From positions 1 to 46,856 of the forward strand of contig JAYPCO010000004.1 of NCBI GenBank assembly GCA_038124765.1: DNA of 46,856 bases. The letters run 5' to 3'. Numbering within the stretch: position 1 is the stretch's first letter; each line of letters opens with the position of its first letter. Shown here piece after piece: positions 27,214-34,644 of this stretch. Position numbers and translations under genes: made by a program. The stretch is from HIMB59 sp038124765. Its GTDB lineage: Bacteria; Pseudomonadota; Alphaproteobacteria; HIMB59. Under the pieces are notes generated by a model. It searched no databases. It was not told the DNA's origin and was given only the letters and a program-made list of their open reading frames with translations.

Positions 27214-29508
27214 TCAGTTAACAAAAGTTTTTTCTTGATTTTGCTGGCTTTTTTTATCCATTGATTCTGAAACNNNNNNNNNNNNNNNNNNNNNNNNNNN
27301 NNNNNNNNNNNNNNNNNNNNNNNNNNNNNNNNNNNNNNNNNNNNNNNNNNNNNNNNNNNNNNNNNNNNNNNNNACTCTTCCTTTTAAAGTAATCTCACCA
27401 GTCATAGCTACATCTCTTTTAATCTTAATCTCAGTAAGAGATGAGATTAAAGAAGTAAATATAGTAATACCAGCACTTGGACCATCTTTTGGAATGGCAC
27501 CTTCTGGTACGTGTAAGTGAATATCTACTTTATCGAATACTTTTGGGTTAACGCCGAATTCAACAGAATTAGATTTGATATAACCAAGTGCAGCAGTAAT
27601 GGACTCTTTCATAACCTCACCTAATTTTCCGGTTGCATGTATCATGCCCTTACCTGAGGAAAGATTAACTTCAATGTTAAGTATATCACCACCAACTTGA
27701 GTCCAAGCAAGACCATTAGTGATGCCGACAAGATTTTTCTTTTCTAATGCACTATCTTTGAACTTTTCTGGGCCTAAGAACTTTTGGATATTTTTATCAT
27801 CAAAAATAAATGGCTTTTTAGATTTAGATTTAGTTTTTTCGAGTTGGAATACAAGCTTTCTGAACAATTTATCAAAAACTTTTTCAAGACCTCTGACGCC
27901 CGACTCTCTTGTGTAATGGCGAACAATCTTTGTAATAGCGTTTTTATCCAATTTAAATTCATTGGACTTGAGAACATTCTTTTCCATTTTCCTTGGAACT
28001 AAATATTTTTTTGCAATCTCAACTTTTTCTTTTTCTGTATATCCTGAAACTTCAATAACTTCTAATCTATCAAGTAGAGGTGATGGGATATTGTAAGTAT
28101 TTCCCGTACAAATAAACATCACGTTTGATAAATCATAATCAACTTCCAAATAATGATCATTAAATTGGCTATTTTGCTCAGGATCAAGAACTTCCAATAA
28201 GGCAGAAGATGGATCTCCTCTCCAATCATTTCCTAGCTTATCTATTTCATCTAGCAATATAATCGGATTAGATGTTTTTGTTTTCTTCATTGCCTGAATA
28301 AATCTGCCTGGCATAGAGCCAATATAAGTTCTTCTATGACCTCTAATTTCAGCCTCATCTCGAATACCACCTAGAGAAATTTTGGCAAACTCTCTACCTG
28401 TTGCTCTTGCAATAGACTTTCCAAGGGAGGTTTTACCTACACCAGGAGGTCCAATAAAACATAAAATAGTTCCTGTAGCTTTTTGCGAGCGTTTTTTTAC
28501 TGCTAAAAATTCTAAAATTCTCTCTTTAACTTTTTCTAACCCATAGTGGTCTTGGTTTAATATTTTTTCTGCTCCAGAGATATCATTGATTTCTTTAGAG
28601 AATGTTTCCCAAGGAATATCTAATATCCATTCTAAATAATTTCTAATAACAGATGCCTCAGCAGACATAGGACTCATAGTTTTTAATTTTTTAAATTCAT
28701 TGAGCGCCTTATCTTTGGCTTCTTTGGAAAGTTTTACCTCGTTAATCTTCTTTTCTATTTCGGTGTACTCATTTGAACCATCTTCGCCATCTCCTAATTC
28801 TTTTTGAATAGCTTTCATTTGTTCATTTAAATAGTACTCACGTTGAGTTTTCTCCATTTGGCGCTTAACACGGTTCTTTATCTTCTTTTCAAGAGCAGAA
28901 AAGTTTAATTCCTTGGAGAAAAAATTTAAAAGATTTTGGATTTTTTTATTAATGTCAGTTATTTCAAGATTTTTTTGTTTGTCTTCAATACTGACATTTA
29001 AATTATAGTAAACATTATCAATAAACTGATAAGGATCCTCAATATTTAACAAGCCTTCTAGGATGTCATTATTATTGCCTATATTTTGAATATAATTTTG
29101 AAATTCATTTTTGAGTACTCTTAGCGATGCCTTTAACTCAACGGAATTTTTCTTATTGATAACAACAGGCTCAATTTTTGCGGTTAAAAAATTATTATTT
29201 GCTTTTACTGCAGATTTGATTTTAACCACCTCAAGTCCCTCCGTGAGGACTTTATAGGTATTATCTGGAAGCTTTAAAAATTGGATAATTTTAGATTTTA
29301 CTCCAAAAGTATATACGTCCACGATCTGAGGGTCATCTGTGGTAGGTTCTTTTTGAGTAAACAGATAGATAATTTTATCATTGCTATTCATTGCAAAGTT
29401 AATTGCATCAATAGATTTGGCTCTTCCAACAAATAGAGGTGAGGTAATAGAAGGATAAACGACGAGGTCTCTTAGAGGTAAAATAGGTCCAATGATTTGA
29501 TTTTCCAT
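27214..29508 (-). CDS. lon: ATP-dependent protease Lon (interrupted by a sequencing gap)
   Basis: Lon unfolds and degrades damaged and regulatory proteins. The substrate-binding N-domain (about 1-205), a coiled-coil region (205-280), the AAA+ module with Walker A GPPGVGKT (353-360) and Walker B ILLDEID (417-423), and the start of the protease domain with catalytic Ser678 in KDGPSAG are visible. After TGEITLKGR (residue 711) the sequence enters 100 N, so the catalytic Lys (in GLKEK of relatives) is not seen. The last bases before the stop read as a hydrophilic tail, ESMDKKSQQNQEKTFVN, whose frame relation to the rest cannot be proved. The gene is probably intact. Confidence 0.93.
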   Translation of the reverse strand: MENQIIGPILPLRDLVVYPSITSPLFVGRAKSIDAINFAMNSNDKIIYLFTQKEPTTDDPQIVDVYTFGVKSKIIQFLKLPDNTYKVLTEGLEVVKIKSAVKANNNFLTAKIEPVVINKKNSVELKASLRVLKNEFQNYIQNIGNNNDILEGLLNIEDPYQFIDNVYYNLNVSIEDKQKNLEITDINKKIQNLLNFFSKELNFSALEKKIKNRVKRQMEKTQREYYLNEQMKAIQKELGDGEDGSNEYTEIEKKINEVKLSKEAKDKALNEFKKLKTMSPMSAEASVIRNYLEWILDIPWETFSKEINDISGAEKILNQDHYGLEKVKERILEFLAVKKRSQKATGTILCFIGPPGVGKTSLGKSIARATGREFAKISLGGIRDEAEIRGHRRTYIGSMPGRFIQAMKKTKTSNPIILLDEIDKLGNDWRGDPSSALLEVLDPEQNSQFNDHYLEVDYDLSNVMFICTGNTYNIPSPLLDRLEVIEVSGYTEKEKVEIAKKYLVPRKMEKNVLKSNEFKLDKNAITKIVRHYTRESGVRGLEKVFDKLFRKLVFQLEKTKSKSKKPFIFDDKNIQKFLGPEKFKDSALEKKNLVGITNGLAWTQVGGDILNIEVNLSSGKGMIHATGKLGEVMKESITAALGYIKSNSVEFGVNPKVFDKVDIHLHVPEGAIPKDGPSAGITIFTSLISSLTEIKIKRDVAMTGEITLKGRXXXXXXXXXXXXXXXXXXXXXXXXXXXXXXXXXXVSESMDKKSQQNQEKTFVN
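27274..27373. other. 100-N gap inside lon, real missing sequence
   Basis: The flanks share no overlap, unlike the gap in nuoG. Comparison with Escherichia coli Lon suggests that about 50-60 residues of the protease domain are absent, so the true missing length is probably more than 100 bases. Confidence 0.9.
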
Positions 29509-29531
29509 ACTATAAAGATAGTGAGGAAATT

Positions 29532-30785
29532 TTAATTTTCACCTACTTTTTTTTTAATTTTTTCTTTTTCTTTGTAGACAATTATGGGCGTATTTGCTAG
29601 CACGGCATCTTTGTTAAGTACCACCTTATCAACTGAGTCCTTATCAGGAATATCGTACATACAATCTAATAGTAGCTTCTCCATAATGGATCTAAGACCC
29701 CTAGCGCCAATTTTTTTCTGAACAGCTAGTTGAGCTATTTGCTCTCTGCCGTCCTCAGTAATTTCAAACTCAACTCCCTCGAATGAAAATAGTGCTTTAT
29801 ATTGTTTAGAAATTGCATTTTTAGGCTTAGTTAAAATTTCTTTTAGATCTTCGAGGGATAACTCATCTAAACCTGCGCTTACAGGCAATCTTCCAACTAG
29901 TTCCGGAATAAGACCAAATTTAATTAAATCATCATTTTCAAGTTGCGTTGTCATTGGTTCATCTTGATTAATTGATTTATTAAACCCGATAGATTTTTTA
30001 TTAATTCTATTTTTAATTATTTTATCAATTCCCTCAAAAGCACCTCCACAAATGAATAAAATATTCTTCGTGTCAACTTGTAAGAACTCTTGTTGAGGGT
30101 GTTTTCGACCGCCTTGAGGTGGAACACTAGCAGTTGTTCCTTCAATTATTTTTAAGAGTGCTTGTTGCACTCCCTCTCCCGAGACGTCTCTCGTGATAGA
30201 TGGATTTTCACTTTTACGACCTATTTTATCAATTTCATCAATGTAGACGATTCCCTTTTGAGCAAGAGTAACGTCATAATCACACTGTTGAAGAAGTCTT
30301 AATATGATATTTTCTACATCCTCTCCCACATACCCTGCTTCAGTTAAAGTTGTTGCATCAGCAATAGTGAAAGGAACGTTTAAGAATTTTGCTAAAGTTT
30401 GTGCTAAAAGAGTCTTACCACAACCTGTTGGACCGATTAATAGGATATTAGACTTGGATATTTCAATATCTTTACTAGGATTTTGAACCCTTTTGTAATG
30501 GTTATACACGGAAACTGATAAGATTTTTTTTGCCTGATCTTGGCCAATAATATGATCATCTAAATAACTAAATATTTCACTAGGTTTTGGGATTTCAAAA
30601 TTTTTCTTCGTGTCGATTTTATCATCTTCGACCAGAATATCTTTGCATAAAACAACACACTCATTGCATATATATACATTCGGCCCAGCAATTAACTTTT
30701 TAACCTCTTCTTGGCTTTTACCACAAAAAGAACAGGAGATTTTTTTATCAGATGAACTAGCAGAGGTTATTTTATCATCAGCCAT
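29532..30785 (-). CDS. clpX: ClpXP protease ATP-binding subunit ClpX
   Basis: ClpX recognises, unfolds and feeds substrates to ClpP. The 417-residue protein has the N-terminal zinc-binding domain with C18, C21, C40 and C43, Walker A GPTGCGKT (118-125), Walker B GIVYIDEIDKI, pore loops including AGYVGED, a RKHPQQEF stretch, and an IGF-type ClpP-docking loop (KSIGFNKS). The start overlaps clpP by one base (TAATG), so the two products are likely made in balance. lon follows after 23 bases. Confidence 0.98.
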   Translation of the reverse strand: MADDKITSASSSDKKISCSFCGKSQEEVKKLIAGPNVYICNECVVLCKDILVEDDKIDTKKNFEIPKPSEIFSYLDDHIIGQDQAKKILSVSVYNHYKRVQNPSKDIEISKSNILLIGPTGCGKTLLAQTLAKFLNVPFTIADATTLTEAGYVGEDVENIILRLLQQCDYDVTLAQKGIVYIDEIDKIGRKSENPSITRDVSGEGVQQALLKIIEGTTASVPPQGGRKHPQQEFLQVDTKNILFICGGAFEGIDKIIKNRINKKSIGFNKSINQDEPMTTQLENDDLIKFGLIPELVGRLPVSAGLDELSLEDLKEILTKPKNAISKQYKALFSFEGVEFEITEDGREQIAQLAVQKKIGARGLRSIMEKLLLDCMYDIPDKDSVDKVVLNKDAVLANTPIIVYKEKEKIKKKVGEN

Positions 30786-31378
30786 TATTCTTTATCTTCC
30801 CGCTCCGTGATTACCTTATCAATTAAACCAAACTTTAAAGCTTCCTCAGGATCAAAAAACCTATCTCGCTCCATCGCTTTTTCAATTTCGCCTATACTAA
30901 TGTTAGTATGTTTTTGATAAATTTCATTAAGTCTTTTTTTAGTTTTTAAAATTTCTTCCGCATGAATTTTTATATCCGTTGCTTGACCAGAAAAACCTCC
31001 TGATGGCTGGTGTATCATTATCTTAGAATGTGGGAGTGCGTAGCGATGACCTTTTTTGCCCGAAGTTAATATCAAGGAACCGGCAGACGACGCTTGACCA
31101 ATACAAACAGTATGCACAGGACACTTTATATACTGAATAGTATCATACATAGCTAAACCAGCAGTTACTAAACCACCTGGAGAGTTAATATAAAGATTAA
31201 CAGGTTCTTTAGGATTTTCAGACTCTAAGAAAAGTAGTTGTGCACAAACCAATGAAGCAACCTGGTCGTCGATAGGTCCTGTGAGAAAAATTATTCTTTC
31301 TCTTAATAATCGAGAAAATATATCAAAGGATCTTTCACCTTTGCCGGATTGTTCAATGACTATGGGTACCAGATTCAT
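30785..31378 (-). CDS. clpP: ATP-dependent Clp protease proteolytic subunit
   Basis: ClpP forms the tetradecameric serine-protease chamber used by ClpX. In 197 residues the catalytic Ser98 (GQASSAGS, 94-101) and His123 (MIHQPSGG, 121-128) are clear, and the acidic residue lies in ERDRFFDPEEA near 170. The N-terminus NLVPIVIEQSGKGERSFDIF matches the mature start of relatives, which fixes the ATG at 31376-31378 even though it overlaps the tig 3' end by 26 bases. No separate propeptide is apparent. Confidence 0.98.
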   Translation of the reverse strand: MNLVPIVIEQSGKGERSFDIFSRLLRERIIFLTGPIDDQVASLVCAQLLFLESENPKEPVNLYINSPGGLVTAGLAMYDTIQYIKCPVHTVCIGQASSAGSLILTSGKKGHRYALPHSKIMIHQPSGGFSGQATDIKIHAEEILKTKKRLNEIYQKHTNISIGEIEKAMERDRFFDPEEALKFGLIDKVITEREDKE

Positions 31379-32594
31379 GACTATGGTCGTGTGTTCCTTT
31401 TTTCATTAATTCTTCTAAACTTAACTTAGTTTCTTTAATTTTAAAAGTTTTCATCGACTCATCAGCAATTTTATTTCTTAAAAGCGTGCCATAGGCAGTC
31501 TCAGCTGTTCTTTGATCAATTTTTTCACCGTAGTATTTTTTGACATATTCTTGTAGTTCGGTTTGATCAACTTGAACCTTCAAATATTTAATTAATTCAG
31601 AAAAGATCACATCTTTTTGGATGTTATCAGAAGTAAGTTTTTTTAAGTTCTCTACTCTTTCTTTATGCTCTTCTTTAATCGAAGTTATATCAATTTGATA
31701 TTTTCGCTTTAACTCTAAATCAACCACTTCATTATGAATATTAATTTTAACCTGATCGGATAAAACTTTTAATAAATCCTCTATAAAAAATTCTTTTTGT
31801 AGATAAGTGGCGTCATCATTCAACTTACCAGATATTTTGTCGTTTAAATCTTTGACTGACTCAAGTTTAAGAATTTTGATTAATTCTTCATCATCTTTAG
31901 GGAAAACCTTTTTATGAATATCTTTAACCTTACAGTCTATTTTAACCCCTTTAGTGGTAACAGTAAAATCAGATTTATTTTTAACTTTCGCAAGCGCTTT
32001 CTTTAAATCTTTAAAAGACTCTTCTTCGGTTTTGGTATTGAGATCAATCCTAACGTCTTTTTGGGAGAATATTTTTTTTTGCTCTTCATCAAAATTAATG
32101 ATTTCAAAATCAATCACCGATTCAGCGTTAGATTCCTCAACGGATTCAAGAGAATAATATTCTTTTCTTACCTTCTCTCTAAAATCATTAATATCTTTTT
32201 CTGTTACCTCGGTTTGAATTTTTTCAATCTCACTTTTTTTTAATTCTTCGATATTGACCGCTGGTTTATGAAAAAAAGATAAAGAAAAATTATATGAGTC
32301 GTTGGGGTCTTTAAAATTAATTTCAGGCTGAATAAGCGACTCTATTTTCTCTTTTTCAACTATAGTAGTTACATTTTTAGAAATTTCGTCATTGAGAACT
32401 TCGTTCTCAATTTGCATTCCCACTTTAGATTTAATGATATTTAATGGAACTTTTCCTTTTCGAAAGCCAGCTATCTCAAAAGTAGATTGTTTTTCAGTAA
32501 TTTTTTGATCCACTAATTCTTGTATTGATTTAGGATCAAGTGAAACTTCAAATGATGATTTGTAGTCTTTTTTTTCAATATTTTTATAATTCAT
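31353..32594 (-). CDS. tig: Trigger factor, ribosome-associated chaperone
   Basis: Trigger factor binds nascent chains at the ribosome exit. The ribosome-docking signature GFRKGKVP (43-50) is present, and the C-terminal helical chaperone arms occupy about 240-400. The middle domain, normally an FKBP-type prolyl isomerase, is eroded: DFEIINFDEEQ aligns with its first strand, but the IPGFE and FPEEY active-site motifs of relatives are missing. The 413-residue protein ends in a histidine-rich tail, THDHSHESGTHSH, whose last codons overlap clpP. An AGGGAAG ribosome site lies in the 20 bases between tRNA-Leu and the ATG. Confidence 0.93.
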   Translation of the reverse strand: MNYKNIEKKDYKSSFEVSLDPKSIQELVDQKITEKQSTFEIAGFRKGKVPLNIIKSKVGMQIENEVLNDEISKNVTTIVEKEKIESLIQPEINFKDPNDSYNFSLSFFHKPAVNIEELKKSEIEKIQTEVTEKDINDFREKVRKEYYSLESVEESNAESVIDFEIINFDEEQKKIFSQKDVRIDLNTKTEEESFKDLKKALAKVKNKSDFTVTTKGVKIDCKVKDIHKKVFPKDDEELIKILKLESVKDLNDKISGKLNDDATYLQKEFFIEDLLKVLSDQVKINIHNEVVDLELKRKYQIDITSIKEEHKERVENLKKLTSDNIQKDVIFSELIKYLKVQVDQTELQEYVKKYYGEKIDQRTAETAYGTLLRNKIADESMKTFKIKETKLSLEELMKKGTHDHSHESGTHSH

Positions 32595-32614
32595 TACTTC
32601 CCTAGATTAGTTAT

Positions 32615-32696
32615 TGGTGCGCCAGGAGGGACTCGAACCCCCACGGTTGCCCACTGGTTCCTAAGACCAGCGCGTCTACCATTCCGCCACTGGCGC
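32615..32696 (-). tRNA. tRNA-Leu (anticodon TAG)
   Basis: An 82-base class II tRNA on the minus strand: acceptor GCGCCAG/CTGGCGC, anticodon stem CTGGT/ACCAG with loop CTTAGGA (anticodon TAG), a short variable arm TGGGCAACCGT, T stem GGGGG/CCCTC, discriminator A and encoded CCA. It starts 5 bases after tRNA-His and ends 20 bases before tig. Confidence 0.96.
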
Positions 32697-32701
32697 ACAT
32701 G

Positions 32702-32779
32702 TGGGGCGAGTGAGGGGATTTGAACCCCCGACCTCTGGTACCACAAACCGGCGCTCTAACCAACTGAGCTACACCCGCC
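32702..32779 (-). tRNA. tRNA-His (anticodon GTG) with encoded G-1
   Basis: A 78-base tRNA on the minus strand. The 5' end carries the extra G-1 that pairs with C73 before CCA, the identity pair of most bacterial tRNA-His. Acceptor GCGGGTG/CACTCGC, D stem GCTC/GAGC, anticodon loop TTGTGGT (anticodon GTG) and T stem GGGGG/CCCCT fit well. The anticodon stem CCGGT/ACCAG has one C-A mismatch at positions 28-42, which is unusual. The G-1:C73 pair argues against the alphaproteobacterial orders (Rhizobiales, Rhodobacterales, Caulobacterales) known to have lost it. Confidence 0.93.
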
Positions 32780-32784
32780 ACAAA

Positions 32785-32822
32785 AAATTGCATTAATTTA
32801 TAGTATAGATATTATGCAATTT
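32785..32822. promoter_or_regulatory. Dyad in the divergent tRNA-His / glnB promoter region
   Basis: AAATTGCAT (32785-32793) and ATGCAATTT (32814-32822) form a perfect 9-base inverted repeat with a 20-base spacer that itself holds several TATAxT-like boxes. It occupies most of the 68-base region from which tRNA-His leaves to the left and glnB to the right. It may be an operator for a regulator of nitrogen genes. It does not match the NtrC consensus with its short spacer, and no regulator is identified. Confidence 0.35.
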
Positions 32823-32847
32823 AAACATTATATTTGGTCATCTTAAT

Positions 32848-33186
32848 ATGAAAAAAATTGAAGCTATAATAAAGCCCTTTAAGTTGGAAGACGTTAAGGA
32901 CGCACTAGGTGAAATCGGCCTCAGTGGTCTGACTGTTTCCGAGGTGAAGGGATTTGGTAGACAAAAAGGTCATACAGAACTCTATCGTGGAGCTGAGTAT
33001 GTTGTAGATTTTCTACCTAAAGTAAAAATAGAATTAGTAGTAGATGATAATAAATATAAAGAAGCTATCGAGGTCATTATCAAACAAGCCAATACTGGCA
33101 AAATTGGTGATGGTAAAATCTTCGTTTATGAAGTATCAGAAGCTATTAGAATTAGAACTGGCGAAAAAGGAAAAGACGCCATCTAA
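32848..33186 (+). CDS. glnB: Nitrogen regulatory protein P-II
   Basis: PII is a trimeric sensor of 2-oxoglutarate, ATP/ADP and, through uridylylation, glutamine. In 112 residues the T-loop is complete: GFGRQKGHTELYRGAEYVVD with the uridylylation site Tyr51, and the nucleotide-binding B-loop TGKIGDGKIF lies near 83-92. It stands 42 bases upstream of glnA in the same direction, the classical alphaproteobacterial glnBA operon, and with GlnE in the window forms the adenylylation control of glutamine synthetase. The uridylyltransferase GlnD is not in the window. Confidence 0.97.
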   Translation: MKKIEAIIKPFKLEDVKDALGEIGLSGLTVSEVKGFGRQKGHTELYRGAEYVVDFLPKVKIELVVDDNKYKEAIEVIIKQANTGKIGDGKIFVYEVSEAIRIRTGEKGKDAI

Positions 33187-33228
33187 AGTTAACTATCCCC
33201 GTATTTTAGAATTAGGAGCACTTAAATA

Positions 33229-34644
33229 ATGGATAAAAAATCATTACAAAAATTAATTGATGAGAAAGGTATTCAGTATATCGATTATCGTTTTACTGAT
33301 CCTCTAGGTACATGGCACCATTTCTCACACCATATTAACACATTCGAAATGGATGTTTTTGAAGAAGGAATTGGATTTGATGGATCTTCAATCAGATGTT
33401 TTCAATCAATTGAAGCCAGTGATATGATCCTTATTCCAGATATCTCTACAGTCTTTGTTGACCCATTTTTCACAGACCCGACTATCGTTATTATTTGTGA
33501 TATTCATGATCCAATCACAGGTCAAAAATATGATAAAGATCCTCGTTACGTAGCAAAAAAAGCAGAAGCGTATGTAAAATCATCTGGTATTGGTGATAGC
33601 ATTTTCTTTGGAGCTGAAGCAGAATTCTTTCTATTTAATGATGTCAGAATTTCTACAGACCCAAGTAATTCATTTTTCTCAATAGATTCAGGTGAGGCTG
33701 TTTGGAATAAAGGCTCTGATGAAAGACCTAACTTAGGCTATCACATCAAAAATAAGGCTGGATATTTTCCATGCCCTCCTCACGATACTATGCAAGATGT
33801 CCGATCAGAGATGGTCAATCACATGGTTTCAATTGGTTTAAAGGTTGAAGCCCAACATCACGAAGTAGCAACTGCTGGACAACAAGAAATTGACCTTCGA
33901 TTTGATACTCTTTTGTCCCATGCTGATGATATTATGAAATATAAGTATGTCGTAAGGAACACTGCAAAAAGCAATGGCTTAACTGCAACATTTATGCCAA
34001 AGCCTCTATCTAATGATAATGGTTCTGGTATGCACTGCCACCAAAGTATTTGGTCAAATGGTAAGCCCATCTTCTATGCAGACAGCGGTTATGCAAACTT
34101 AAGCGATGAAGCTAAGTTTTATATCGGTGGACTTTTAAAGCATGCTCCTTCTTTATTAGCATTCACCAATCCTACTATTAACTCTTTCAAAAGATTAGTA
34201 CCAGGATATGAAGCTCCAGTTAAACTTGCTTACTCAAATAGAAATAGAAGTGCTATTTGTCGTATCCCTGCCTACTCTCCATCGCCAAAAGCAAAAAGAG
34301 TAGAGTTCAGATGCCCAGACCCACTTGCAAATCCTTACTTAGCATTTGCAGCACAGTTAATGGCGGGTCTTGATGGAATCAAGAATAGAATTGATCCTGG
34401 TGAGCCTATGGATAAAAACCTTTATGACCTACCTCCTGAAGAGCAGGCAAAAGTCAAAGAGGTTCCATCATCACTTGAAGAAGCAATTAACAATCTTGAA
34501 GCAAATCATGACTATCTTCTTGAAGGAAATGTATTCACTAAAGACTTAATTGAAGCTTATATTGAGTACAAAAGAGAAGAGGAAATTGAACCAAATAAAC
34601 TAGTCGTAACTCCAAAAGAGTACGATATGTACTACGACTACTAA
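33229..34644 (+). CDS. glnA: Glutamine synthetase, type I
   Basis: GlnA condenses ammonium and glutamate to glutamine. The 471-residue protein has GIGFDGSSI (47-55), the metal ligands in FFGAEAEFFLF (126-136) and GQQEIDLRF (217-225), the glutamate/ATP site NDNGSGMHCHQS (262-273), the Glu flap NRNRSA (337-342) and the adenylylation site Tyr399 in KNLYDLPPEE. This is the regulated GSI-beta form, consistent with nearby glnB and glnE. Its stop overlaps the convergent glnE stop by 4 bases. Confidence 0.98.
   Translation: MDKKSLQKLIDEKGIQYIDYRFTDPLGTWHHFSHHINTFEMDVFEEGIGFDGSSIRCFQSIEASDMILIPDISTVFVDPFFTDPTIVIICDIHDPITGQKYDKDPRYVAKKAEAYVKSSGIGDSIFFGAEAEFFLFNDVRISTDPSNSFFSIDSGEAVWNKGSDERPNLGYHIKNKAGYFPCPPHDTMQDVRSEMVNHMVSIGLKVEAQHHEVATAGQQEIDLRFDTLLSHADDIMKYKYVVRNTAKSNGLTATFMPKPLSNDNGSGMHCHQSIWSNGKPIFYADSGYANLSDEAKFYIGGLLKHAPSLLAFTNPTINSFKRLVPGYEAPVKLAYSNRNRSAICRIPAYSPSPKAKRVEFRCPDPLANPYLAFAAQLMAGLDGIKNRIDPGEPMDKNLYDLPPEEQAKVKEVPSSLEEAINNLEANHDYLLEGNVFTKDLIEAYIEYKREEEIEPNKLVVTPKEYDMYYDY

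Noticed and set aside
27719..28002. Open frames on both strands within lon and other long antisense frames across the window
   Set aside because: They overlap conserved coding sequence in other frames, have no recognisable motifs, and are expected by chance under the local codon use.
32611..32793. A 60-codon open frame on the minus strand across 32611-32793
   Set aside because: It runs straight through tRNA-His and tRNA-Leu and has no protein-like features; the tRNAs explain the sequence.
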